A stretch of DNA of 6,350 nucleotides from JAYSRU01 sp043720875 (GTDB lineage: Bacteria > Bacteroidota > Bacteroidia > Flavobacteriales_D > Crocinitomicaceae), in NCBI GenBank assembly GCA_043720875.1, contig JAYSRU010000029.1, positions 1 through 6,350 of the forward strand. The letters run 5' to 3'. The position numbers were made by a program, and so were the translations under genes. The stretch's first letter is position 1; each line of letters begins with the position of its first letter. The notes beneath the pieces are model-generated. The model was given only the letters and a program-made list of their open reading frames with translations. It did not search any database and had not been told where the DNA came from. Positions 1 through 6,349 of the stretch are shown piece after piece.

Positions 1-396
1 TTCTACATCAAATCCCAATTGGTTTTTCGCTATTTCTTTGTAACTTATTTTTGTTTTTTCTTGCTCAATTTTACCGTTTTTCATTTGTTCTATTTTCAAC
101 TTTTTCTTACCATTATTCGACAAAAAACCATAATTGCGCATTTTTACAAATTGTGGGGGTAAAATATGCTGAGCAAATCGGCGAATAAACTCAGCATGGG
201 TCAACTTCAGTTGTTTTTTTGAACCGGCAGTTCTATAATCTTTGTAATCAAAAGTTACATTTTGGATATCTATCTTTCTTATCCTATGATTCGAAATTGC
301 AATTTTATGTGAATATCGCCCCAAATATTCGACTACCGATTTCGGACTTCCAAATGGTTTTTTAGCAAATACAACCCACGTCTTTTCCCATAACTT
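1..396 (-). pseudogene. IS91-family (Y2) transposase, C-terminal fragment, truncated at 5' side
   Basis: On the minus strand an open frame runs from 396 to the left edge, about 132 codons, with no start codon near its beginning. The translation begins KLWEKTWVVFAKKPFGSP, followed by VVEYLGRYSHKIAISNHRI, then AEFIRRFAQHILPPQFVKMR and NYGFLSNN. This is the pattern of the Y2_Tnp domain of IS91-like rolling-circle transposases. YLGRY (bases 313-327) fits the YxxxY pair of catalytic tyrosines that attack the DNA during rolling-circle transposition. The HUH metal-binding motif and zinc-finger region that normally precede this part are absent: the frame meets TAA at 397-399 and the protease gene starts about 100 bp further on. 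The in-frame codons just upstream (IFKNENG before the stop, then KLWEK) could be a little more of the same protein behind a nonsense mutation. The C-terminus continues outside the window. The family call is strong; that the copy is inactive is inferred from the missing N-terminal half. Confidence 0.85.
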
Positions 397-496
397 TTAC
401 CCATTTTCGTTTTTAAAAATATCCAGAAGTTATTTTAAGATAAGGAAGAGTATTCGGTTTTTTATCCTTACTATTGTTACGCTAAAACAAAACAAA

Positions 497-2722
497 ATGA
501 AATTAAAACTATCTTTTCTAAGTGTGTGCGCCATAATGTTTGGTACTTCCGCACAAAATTTCGAACTGTTGAATTCATCCGATGTCGGAATGACGTTTAA
601 ACACGTTAACCAAAGTGCTCCATTTCAGTATACCACAATTAATGGGGAGCAGTATGTGCAATTTTCTAAATCACATAAAATCAACTTGAATCAAGTCGGT
701 GCACCCGAACTTCCAGTTTATTCTGTGAATATCGAGTTGCCTGCAACAGGTAACCCAACATTCGATATTTCTTATGGGACTAATTACCAGGAATTTGAAA
801 ACATTTTGGTTGCTCCTTCAAAAGGAAATTTAAAAAGAAATATAAATCCGAGTGATGTTCCTTACAGCTTTGGTGCGGTGTATTCGAATAATTCAACCTA
901 TCCTTCAACAGGAGTTTTCGGTTTCGATCCATTCATTTTTCGTTCAAGTAGAGGTGTTGCAGTTCAAGTTGCACCTTACCAATACAATCCGGTTACTAGA
1001 GTGTTAAGAGTTTATGCTGATATAACCGTATCTGTGAACTTCAACAATGAAACAGAAGCGCCAAATGAGCTAAAAACAAAGTGGGACGATCCTGTTTCTC
1101 AAACGTTTGCGAATGATTTCTATTTAAATCGCGCTCAGCTAAAATATACTTCTAAAAGTGAAGAAGGTGAGATGTTAATTATAACGGTTCCTTCGTTTGA
1201 AACTGAAATTGCTCCTTTCGCAAATTGGAAGAATCAAAAGGGAATCAAAACGACGGTTGTAAACACGAACGTTACCGGGGTGACGGCTGCTGCTATCAAG
1301 GCATACCTTTCAACTTATTTTGCAAGTAATCCAAATACGTTGTATTTATTGTTGGTGGGCGATCACCAACAAATACCCGCACATACTTATGGATTATCTG
1401 GCTCTGAAGAATTGTGGTCAGATTCATTCTATGGTCAACTTTCCGGCACTGATTATTATCCAGAACTTTTTGTGGGTCGTTTTTCAGGGCAGAATGTAGC
1501 GTCAATCCGCACGCAAGTAGAGCGTACCTTGGAATATGAAAAAAATCCACTTGCAGGCAATTGGATGGAAAAAGCTGTAGGTATTGGATCTGATGAAGGA
1601 GCTGGCTATGGAAATTTAGGTTTGGCAGATTGGGATCATATGCGTCAAATGAGAACAAAATTAATGTCATTCGGATACACAACAGTACACGAATTGTATG
1701 ATGGCAATCATGGCGGGGCAGACGCAATTGGAGATCCGGATGCAGCATCGTTACAAGCAACGTTGAATGAAGGTTTAGGACTTTGGAACTATTCTGGTCA
1801 TGGATGGGATGCTGGAATGGCTACCTGTAATTACACAGGCACGGATGCTTCAACAGCAACAAATTATGGAATGTATCCATTGATTACTTCCGTAGCGTGT
1901 AATAACGGGACTTTTACTACGGGCACTTGTGTGGCAGAGAATTTTTTACGTGCAGCAACTGGAGGAACGAAGGGTGCAATCGGTTTTACTGGTTCAACTA
2001 TTCTAATGTCGTGGGCTCCACCAATGCAAACGCAGTGGGAAATGACAAATATATTAACCGAAGCCAGTCCTTCTTACATCAAAAGAACCACAGGAGGAAT
2101 TTTTTACAACGGGCAAATTTCAATGTTGTCGAATTATGCAGGTGCTCAAGGGCATGAGGTGATTCAGACTTGGGCATATTTTGGTGATCCTTCGACATTG
2201 TTTAGACACAAGCAAACAATGCCATTAACATTTGCGAATGCAGCACAAGTTCCAGCGGCAAGCAGCAGTATCACGGTTACCTCTTCAACAGAAGGAGCAA
2301 GAATTGCGGTTTCACAAAATAATATCTTGTTGGGGTATGGTTTGATTTCTGGTGGATCGGTTACCATCAATTTCAATACATTGAGCACAATTGATCCGCT
2401 TTTAGTTACAGCAACAAAACAAAATCATGCGGTAACTCAAACGGTTGTTCAAGTTGGAAATGGTCCGTTACAGTTGGATGAAGTACAGTATGTAGTTAAT
2501 ATGTATCCAAATCCTACTAGTGATAAGCTTAATTTTAACATCAACACTTCAGGAAAAATTACTTTCGAGGTGGTTTCAACTATTGGAGAAGTAATAAGCA
2601 CTTCACAAACAGAATCAAATTCATGGACTTATGATGCGAGTGAATTACCTCAAGGTATGTATTATGTTAGAGTAATTCACGCGAATGGTGTTCAAACCCT
2701 TTCGTTTCAAGTAGTGAAATAA
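497..2722 (+). CDS. Gingipain-like C25 cysteine endopeptidase with T9SS type A sorting domain
   Basis: Secreted caspase-fold cysteine protease, 741 residues. Order of parts: Sec signal peptide (about 1-19, cleavage near TSA/QNF); a pro-region of roughly 200 residues like the gingipain propeptide, which in that family keeps the enzyme latent; the C25 catalytic domain (about 225-570); an Ig-like beta domain (about 574-655); and a C-terminal T9SS domain (about 668-741) opening with VVNMYPNPTSDKLNF and ending with GMYYVRVIHANGVQTLSFQVV. Catalytic residues are visible: His435 in NYSGHGW and Cys468 in SVACNNGTF, at the spacing expected for gingipains. LLLVGDHQQIP (285-295), YYPELFVGRFS (320-330) and FGDPSTLFR (562-570) are further family landmarks. 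PorU, the T9SS sortase, is also C25 but is usually over 1000 residues and lacks this tail, so PorU is unlikely. Specificity (Arg, Lys or other) cannot be read from sequence. The start follows an A-rich leader without a Shine-Dalgarno, usual in Bacteroidota. The next gene starts 4 bp after the stop. Confidence 0.93.
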   Translation: MKLKLSFLSVCAIMFGTSAQNFELLNSSDVGMTFKHVNQSAPFQYTTINGEQYVQFSKSHKINLNQVGAPELPVYSVNIELPATGNPTFDISYGTNYQEFENILVAPSKGNLKRNINPSDVPYSFGAVYSNNSTYPSTGVFGFDPFIFRSSRGVAVQVAPYQYNPVTRVLRVYADITVSVNFNNETEAPNELKTKWDDPVSQTFANDFYLNRAQLKYTSKSEEGEMLIITVPSFETEIAPFANWKNQKGIKTTVVNTNVTGVTAAAIKAYLSTYFASNPNTLYLLLVGDHQQIPAHTYGLSGSEELWSDSFYGQLSGTDYYPELFVGRFSGQNVASIRTQVERTLEYEKNPLAGNWMEKAVGIGSDEGAGYGNLGLADWDHMRQMRTKLMSFGYTTVHELYDGNHGGADAIGDPDAASLQATLNEGLGLWNYSGHGWDAGMATCNYTGTDASTATNYGMYPLITSVACNNGTFTTGTCVAENFLRAATGGTKGAIGFTGSTILMSWAPPMQTQWEMTNILTEASPSYIKRTTGGIFYNGQISMLSNYAGAQGHEVIQTWAYFGDPSTLFRHKQTMPLTFANAAQVPAASSSITVTSSTEGARIAVSQNNILLGYGLISGGSVTINFNTLSTIDPLLVTATKQNHAVTQTVVQVGNGPLQLDEVQYVVNMYPNPTSDKLNFNINTSGKITFEVVSTIGEVISTSQTESNSWTYDASELPQGMYYVRVIHANGVQTLSFQVVK

Positions 2723-2726
2723 TAAC

Positions 2727-3062
2727 ATGAGAAATTTACTTTTATTTTTACTTCCCACAGTTCTAATGTTGAGCTGTGGGAGTAATAAAAATATAACAGG
2801 AAGCACAAGCGCCGAGGTGGTAGAAGAAGTGAAAACTGAAGTTATGTATGTTGGTGTTGTAGAAATAGACGAAAAATGCGGTGCCATAATTAAAGTTGAA
2901 AACAATGGCATTACCCAAACTTTTGCACCTTCTAATTTTGAGGAACGGTATAAGAAACTAGGAATGCGCGTGAGGTTCGGAACGTTTGATGTACTAGAGA
3001 ATGCTAAAAAATGTGCTACTCACTTAATCGTTAGCGTTACGCGCATGACACCTTTACGGTAA
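2727..3062 (+). CDS. Small putative lipoprotein, function unknown
   Basis: 111 residues. The N-terminus is a lipoprotein signal: MRN, a hydrophobic core, then the lipobox LMLSC with Cys17 followed by GSN, which predicts a lipid-anchored periplasmic or outer-membrane protein. A Ser/Thr- and Glu-rich linker (about 18-38) leads to a compact beta-rich domain (about 39-107). It has EKCGAIIKVENN, then TFAPSNFEERYKKLGMRVRFGTFDV and a second cysteine in KKCATHLIVSV. Two cysteines (Cys51 and Cys96, counted by eye) could form a disulfide. The layout, with a cysteine near the start, an 'F-x-P-x-N-x-x-E-x-Y/F-K-K-x-G-x-x-V-x-F' core and a cysteine near the end, recalls a widespread unnamed family of small Bacteroidota lipoproteins. 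I know no function for it. It starts 4 bp after the protease stop, so it is almost certainly co-transcribed with it, but a role as protease inhibitor, chaperone or anchor is speculation. Confidence 0.85.
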   Translation: MRNLLLFLLPTVLMLSCGSNKNITGSTSAEVVEEVKTEVMYVGVVEIDEKCGAIIKVENNGITQTFAPSNFEERYKKLGMRVRFGTFDVLENAKKCATHLIVSVTRMTPLR

Positions 3063-3345
3063 AATATTAATAAGAACAGCTGTAATCTTTTCAATTGGTT
3101 TAAGCATTTTTGTAGTATATCAATGTTTCAAAACTTGGCCCATGGAATTAAATTGTCTGATAAGTAACTCAGATTGTTAGAATTTATACTTACTTTCAAC
3201 AAAAAAACTTAGAGCACTACAGTGAAAACCCAAAAGGATCTTGCGTTATATAAAATCATCAAACCTACTGCAATTGAGTTTTTTGTGGATTTATAGTTGT
3301 TTCCAAGGCTTGGGTTTACTATAATAACTATAGAGAAAATTTACC
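3063..3345 (+). other. Intergenic gap with a doubtful small open frame
   Basis: 283 bp separate the lipoprotein gene from the lyase-like gene. Directly after the lipoprotein stop, in another frame, codons 3064-3180 stay open and read ILIRTAVIFSIGLSIFVVYQ, then CFKTWPMELNCLISNSDC, ending at TAG. This resembles a single membrane segment with a short polar tail, but the frame has no ATG, GTG or TTG before the hydrophobic part; only ATA or TTA codons are available. The ATG at 3045 would lie ahead of it if a 1-base change restored the frame. AT-rich DNA yields such hydrophobic stretches by chance, so this is weak. The rest of the gap (3181-3345) is AT-rich with no clear gene; it presumably carries the promoter of the downstream pair, but I find no convincing Bacteroidota promoter (TTTG with TAnnTTTG at proper spacing) and no terminator hairpin with a T-tract. 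Confidence 0.3.
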
Positions 3346-4146
3346 ATGTTGAATAAAATTTACTTTGTACTCATTCTTGCAATTTTATGCCGCTGTGGAA
3401 AGGTGCCGACAACTGTATCCAATCAACCGTTTGACCATTTTATTGGCGACTTTGAAATAGGTAACTTGAATGGGTTCCATTTTTTAGCAGTAGACACAGC
3501 TGTAAATATGAAAATTGTGAATAGTCCTGTGCGTAAAGGGAATTATGCATTAATGAATACATTACGTCCAGACGATTATATCAACAATGGTTATCGTTCC
3601 GAATTGGCAGTATTTAATTGTGCAAAATTTAAATCTGAAGTTTTTTACGCATTTAGCTTTATGATTGACACAAATTATTCAGATCAGGCTTATAATCTAA
3701 TTTGTCAGTGGCAAGATTTACCCTATTATGAACAGGGTGAAAGTTGGGAGCCTGACCCAAACTTACGTGGTTCGTCACCACCACTTGCATTAGTTTACGT
3801 GAATGGGACAATTGAACTAAAAATGAATGAAAATCCAAGATCGAGCAATAAAACATTCTTAGTTGGAAATGCTCAACCCATTAACAAAGGACAATGGCAA
3901 GATGTTGTTGCTCATATCTATTGGAGAGATAACAAGAAGGCATTTATGGAAGTTTGGCTTAATGGCAACTTGATAACGCCATTCAACGGCAAAGACAATA
4001 AATACTACAAACGAAATTTGTTTAACAGAGCAGGAAACTACTTTAAATTTGGACAATATAGAGGGAAGGATAAAACTTCAAATACAAATATTATTTACTT
4101 TGATGAAATCAAAATAGGTTCATCATATAGCGAAGTAGCGCCATGA
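3346..4146 (+). CDS. Polysaccharide lyase-like (heparin lyase I/PL7-type jelly-roll) putative lipoprotein
   Basis: 266 residues. The first 17 form a signal sequence ending in LAILCRCGK; Cys17 (or Cys15) could be lipidated, though Arg just before Cys17 is atypical. From about residue 32 the protein matches the beta-jelly-roll fold of the polysaccharide lyase superfamily that includes heparin lyase I and PL7/PL20 enzymes. It opens with GDFEIGNLNGFHF. It then has the strand motif NNGYRSELAVF (compare R-S/T-E-L/V of PL7), LICQWQD (compare QIH or QWH), GQWQDVVAHIYWR, VWLNGNLITPFNG and NYFKFGQYRG (compare YFKAGxY of PL7), closing on YFDEIKIG. Such enzymes cleave uronic-acid polysaccharides by beta-elimination, but the substrate here is unknown. 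The residue after QW that is usually the catalytic His is Gln in this protein, so it may bind glycans rather than cut them, or use another residue. The stop overlaps the next start (ATGA), indicating translational coupling. The fold assignment is fairly secure; activity is not. Confidence 0.75.
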   Translation: MLNKIYFVLILAILCRCGKVPTTVSNQPFDHFIGDFEIGNLNGFHFLAVDTAVNMKIVNSPVRKGNYALMNTLRPDDYINNGYRSELAVFNCAKFKSEVFYAFSFMIDTNYSDQAYNLICQWQDLPYYEQGESWEPDPNLRGSSPPLALVYVNGTIELKMNENPRSSNKTFLVGNAQPINKGQWQDVVAHIYWRDNKKAFMEVWLNGNLITPFNGKDNKYYKRNLFNRAGNYFKFGQYRGKDKTSNTNIIYFDEIKIGSSYSEVAP

Positions 4147-4751
4147 GAAAGTTATTTCCCTTAGTATTGTTCGTGTTATCCTTTTCTTCATCATACGGTC
4201 AAGGTAATGAGAACTTGTCGAAAAGCCAATTATCAGTAGATTTTGGCAGTTTTCGCAATCGCTATTTATTTCCAATTACAGATATAAGATATACTTCCCC
4301 GGTACTCAAGAAAGTCAATCTCAAATTTACAGGACGACTTCGATCTTATGGCACTTTGTTTTTTTACACTAAGACCGCTTATGACTTTACCACACTTGCA
4401 GAATACTATTTTGTAAAACAAGGAAAGCCAATTTATTTTTCGGCGGGAGTGGGACTAGATACACGCTTACGGTTACTTCATGATGAAAGAAGTGAAGCAA
4501 AAAGCAGTGTTGAACCACTAATAAGCTTGGCTGTTCACGGAACTAATAAGAAACTATCGTTTAACGTGCCTTATTGGACACGATTTTATTCCAATGGCAT
4601 ATCGTTTACATGGTTACCTGAAACAGCATATCGAGTTGGAAAACGTTTTTCACTATTTCTTCGCTACGAATTGAGTTATCTTAGCATTTATAAGGAATCA
4701 ACTCATGAATGGCGGCGAGACTGTTTTATTGGGACGCACATTCATTTTTAA
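4143..4751 (+). CDS. Putative outer-membrane beta-barrel protein, function unknown
   Basis: 202 residues with a clear Sec signal peptide (MRKLFPLVLFVLSFSSSYGQ, cleavage near residue 20) and no lipobox. The mature part is rich in alternating aromatic and polar strands: QLSVDFGSFRNRY, VNLKFTGRLRSYGTLFFYT, FTTLAEYYFVKQ, PIYFSAGVGLDTRLRLL, LSFNVPYWTRFYSNGISFTW, RFSLFLRYELSYLSIY. It ends in phenylalanine (IGTHIHF), as many Gram-negative outer-membrane barrels do for BAM recognition. About eight to ten strands would fit this length, so a small barrel is the best structural guess; I do not recognise a family. It begins inside the stop codon of the lyase-like gene (4-bp ATGA overlap), so the two are made together and the products may both sit at the outer membrane. 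The start is fixed by that overlap and by the signal peptide beginning immediately. Confidence 0.7.
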   Translation: MRKLFPLVLFVLSFSSSYGQGNENLSKSQLSVDFGSFRNRYLFPITDIRYTSPVLKKVNLKFTGRLRSYGTLFFYTKTAYDFTTLAEYYFVKQGKPIYFSAGVGLDTRLRLLHDERSEAKSSVEPLISLAVHGTNKKLSFNVPYWTRFYSNGISFTWLPETAYRVGKRFSLFLRYELSYLSIYKESTHEWRRDCFIGTHIHF

Positions 4752-4874
4752 TATTGAAACGAATACAATTCGAAAAATGGCATAGTGTAAAGACGTCTAG
4801 CTGTTACTAAAAGCTAAACCTAATTCAATAAGAAAAATAAACTTATTTATCTTGCTGTAAAAAAACAAAGTGCC

Positions 4875-5201
4875 ATGAGAACTAAACAATTGCTTCTTTT
4901 CCTACTATTACCTATAACATCCTGCGCTAGTGGAAGTGACGTGATTCTAGTTATTTGGTTTGAATTAGCAGCATTTATTCTTTCTATGTTGTTTATTTTA
5001 ACGCTTAAATGGAGAATCAAGCATAAGCTAATTCTGACAATTGTTTATTTTGTAAGCTTTGTTTATACAAACATAGTTTTTGGTAGTATGAATTTTAATC
5101 ATCATATCTATTTTGCCTCTACACTATTGTCAATTATTCCAATTTCATTTTTACTACTAGCGTATTTGGTGATAAGGAAAAGAATTGCTCAAGCTAAATG
5201 A
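4875..5201 (+). CDS. Small hydrophobic membrane protein, function unknown
   Basis: 108 residues. The N-terminus (MRTKQLLLFLLLPITSCASG) looks like a signal peptide with a lipobox-like ITSC, Cys17, which would make this a lipidated membrane protein; it could equally be an uncleaved first membrane segment. Three further hydrophobic stretches follow: about 23-44 (VILVIWFELAAFILSMLFIL), about 52-70 (LILTIVYFVSFVYTNIVFG) and about 78-101 (HIYFASTLLSIIPISFLLLA and on), separated by short basic or polar loops (KWRIKHK; SMNFNHH) and ending with RKRIAQAK. No family is recognised. It lies 123 bp after the barrel-like gene on the same strand and is the last plus-strand gene before the convergent menC; whether it shares a transcript with the upstream pair is unclear. 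Low complexity makes homology hard to judge, but the signal-like start and length support a real gene. Confidence 0.6.
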   Translation: MRTKQLLLFLLLPITSCASGSDVILVIWFELAAFILSMLFILTLKWRIKHKLILTIVYFVSFVYTNIVFGSMNFNHHIYFASTLLSIIPISFLLLAYLVIRKRIAQAK

Positions 5202-5245
5202 ACGGCTAAAATAGAAATCTAATGAGTGCTGGAAACGAAATCGAT

Positions 5246-5280
5246 AATAAAAACAGCTTTCTCAGTGCTTGTTTATTTTA
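5246..5280. terminator. Weak possible bidirectional terminator between convergent genes
   Basis: AACAGC (5252-5257) can pair with GCTTGTT (5267-5273, one bulged base) around a 9-base loop. On the plus strand the stem is followed by TATTTTAT; on the minus strand by TTTTATTATC. The minus-strand stem includes the end of menC and its TGA. The stem is short and only partly GC, so it is a weak candidate, supported mainly by its position between converging genes. Confidence 0.3.
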
Positions 5281-6278
5281 TAATAAATCTCTCCATTCTC
5301 AATCGCTAAATCACTTTCAATATTATTGGTATACAATCCTCCGGTTCCTAAACCTTGTGGAATATTTGTTTCATATGCGCCAACAAACTGACAAATGGCT
5401 TCGAGTCCGAGGTTAGATTCTAATGCTGAAGTGATCCACCAACCTATGTTTCTAGCTTCTGCCAAGGCGATCCATTCAGCGCAACCCTGAAAACCACCGT
5501 GCAAACTAGGTTTAAGGATAATGTATTGCGGTTGAATGGTTTCCAATAGATTAATTTTTTCTTCGAGATCAGTTATGCCAATCAATTCTTCGTCGAGCGC
5601 AATAGGAATCGCAGTGTTTTTGCAAAGCCTAGCCATTTCAGTCCAATTTCCCGGTGCAATGGGTTGTTCAATCGAATGAATACCTAATACTGAAAGTTGC
5701 TTCAATAGGTTTTGGGCTGTTGCGATAGGAAATGAGCCGTTTGCATCTACCCGAATAGTTAGGTCTGGATAGTTTGTTCTTATTTTTGCTAACAGGCTTA
5801 GTTCGTTTTCAAAATCAAGTCCTCCGATTTTAAATTTCAAGCAGGTATAATTTTCACTAATTTTCTTTCCCACTTGATCAGCCATGGCTTCAATACTTCC
5901 CATCCAAATCAATCCGTTTATAGGAATTCTGTGCTGTCCTTTTGCGAAAGCATTGTCGAAATAGACGTGCTTACCACCAGTATTGAAATCGAGTATTGCT
6001 TGCTCAAGTCCAAAGAATAGGGAAGACTGTTTTGCCAGTAATTGAGGCTGGGTGAAATAGGTGCTTATGTTAGTACAAATTATTTGTAAAGCTGATTCGT
6101 ATTTGGCGATATCCGTGAAGTCTAAGGATAATCCTTCGATTATGGAGCATTCCCCTTGACCGATAATGCCATTTTCTTCAATGAACAAATACCAAGACAG
6201 TTTATCTTGCATTACGCCTCGACTCGTTCCAGCTGGCGTCTTAAAGTGTAAAACCTTTTTTTCGAACCAGGCCTTCAT
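5262..6278 (-). CDS. menC: o-Succinylbenzoate synthase (MenC), enolase superfamily
   Basis: 338 residues. MenC dehydrates 2-succinyl-6-hydroxy-2,4-cyclohexadiene-1-carboxylate (SHCHC) to o-succinylbenzoate in menaquinone biosynthesis, in the cytoplasm. The N-terminal capping domain (about 1-110) includes GIIGQGECSIIEGLS and FGLEQAILDF. The barrel domain carries the expected enolase-superfamily residues: the KxK pair Lys148/Lys150 in LKFKIGG; metal ligands Asp178 in RVDANGSFP, Glu204 in IEQPIAPGNW and Asp229 in ALDEELIG; and the second catalytic lysine Lys256 in ILKPSLHGGF. The C-terminal part WWITSALESNLGLEAICQ and PQGLGTGGLYTNN is typical of Bacteroidota MenC. The closest alternative is a dipeptide epimerase (same superfamily, same catalytic lysines), but the ITSALES segment, the length and the menA context favour MenC. 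The ATG at 6278 overlaps the stop of the upstream gene (ATGA), which fixes the start and suggests translational coupling. It appears to be the last gene of its operon. Confidence 0.92.
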   Translation of the reverse strand: MKAWFEKKVLHFKTPAGTSRGVMQDKLSWYLFIEENGIIGQGECSIIEGLSLDFTDIAKYESALQIICTNISTYFTQPQLLAKQSSLFFGLEQAILDFNTGGKHVYFDNAFAKGQHRIPINGLIWMGSIEAMADQVGKKISENYTCLKFKIGGLDFENELSLLAKIRTNYPDLTIRVDANGSFPIATAQNLLKQLSVLGIHSIEQPIAPGNWTEMARLCKNTAIPIALDEELIGITDLEEKINLLETIQPQYIILKPSLHGGFQGCAEWIALAEARNIGWWITSALESNLGLEAICQFVGAYETNIPQGLGTGGLYTNNIESDLAIENGEIYYKINKH

Positions 6279-6349
6279 TTTGCGAAGTAGCAGGTAAAAG
6301 CAAATAGCAATGCAATCAAAAAGGTCGACAAGGCAACTTTCTTTAATTC
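6275..6349 (-). CDS. menA: 1,4-Dihydroxy-2-naphthoate polyprenyltransferase (MenA), C-terminal end only
   Basis: Only the last 24 codons are present; the gene begins beyond the right edge. The peptide reads ELKKVALSTFLIALLFAFTC, then YFAK and TGA. A charged LKK loop followed by one hydrophobic helix matches how MenA of Bacteroidota ends (ELKK-VALSTFL then a final membrane helix). MenA is a UbiA-family integral membrane enzyme that attaches a polyprenyl chain to 1,4-dihydroxy-2-naphthoate, a later step of the pathway in which MenC works. Its stop overlaps the menC ATG, and menA directly upstream of menC is a common order in Flavobacteriia. With so little sequence, the call rests on the tail pattern and the context; another membrane protein is possible. 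Confidence 0.65.
   Translation of the reverse strand, partial: ELKKVALSTFLIALLFAFTCYFAK

Noticed and set aside
469..476. TACTATTG, close to the Bacteroidota -7 promoter consensus TAnnTTTG, upstream of the protease gene.
   Set aside because: One mismatch and no TTTG/TTG at the expected distance upstream (about 445-450 reads GAAGAG), so it is not supported as a promoter.
1296..1760. A 154-codon open frame on the minus strand inside the protease gene.
   Set aside because: It lies wholly within a well-supported gene whose catalytic motifs are on the plus strand, and its product has no signal, domain or sensible composition.
497..2722. The C25 protease as PorU, the sortase of the T9SS.
   Set aside because: It is far shorter than PorU and carries its own T9SS sorting domain, so it is a cargo protease.
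3156..3173. Inverted repeat TCTGA...TCAGA with an 8-base loop after the protease-lipoprotein operon.
   Set aside because: The stem is only 5 bp, is not followed by a T-tract, and overlaps the doubtful open frame; too weak to call a terminator.
3274..3299. TTG at 3274-3276 and TATAGTTG at 3292-3299 as a possible promoter for the lyase-like gene.
   Set aside because: The -7 element has a mismatch and the spacing of 15 bases is short for Bacteroidota promoters; AT-rich DNA offers many such matches.
4760..4816. Small inverted repeats in the 123-bp gap: CGAAT/ATTCG (4760-4772), the palindrome AGACGTCT (4791-4798) and TAGCT/AGCTA (4798-4816).
   Set aside because: Each stem is short, with no T-tract and no second copy in the window; no terminator, operator or repeat-family call is justified.
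5222..5416. A 64-codon plus-strand open frame overlapping the 3' end of menC.
   Set aside because: It is antisense to conserved MenC sequence and has no recognisable features; it is a shadow frame.
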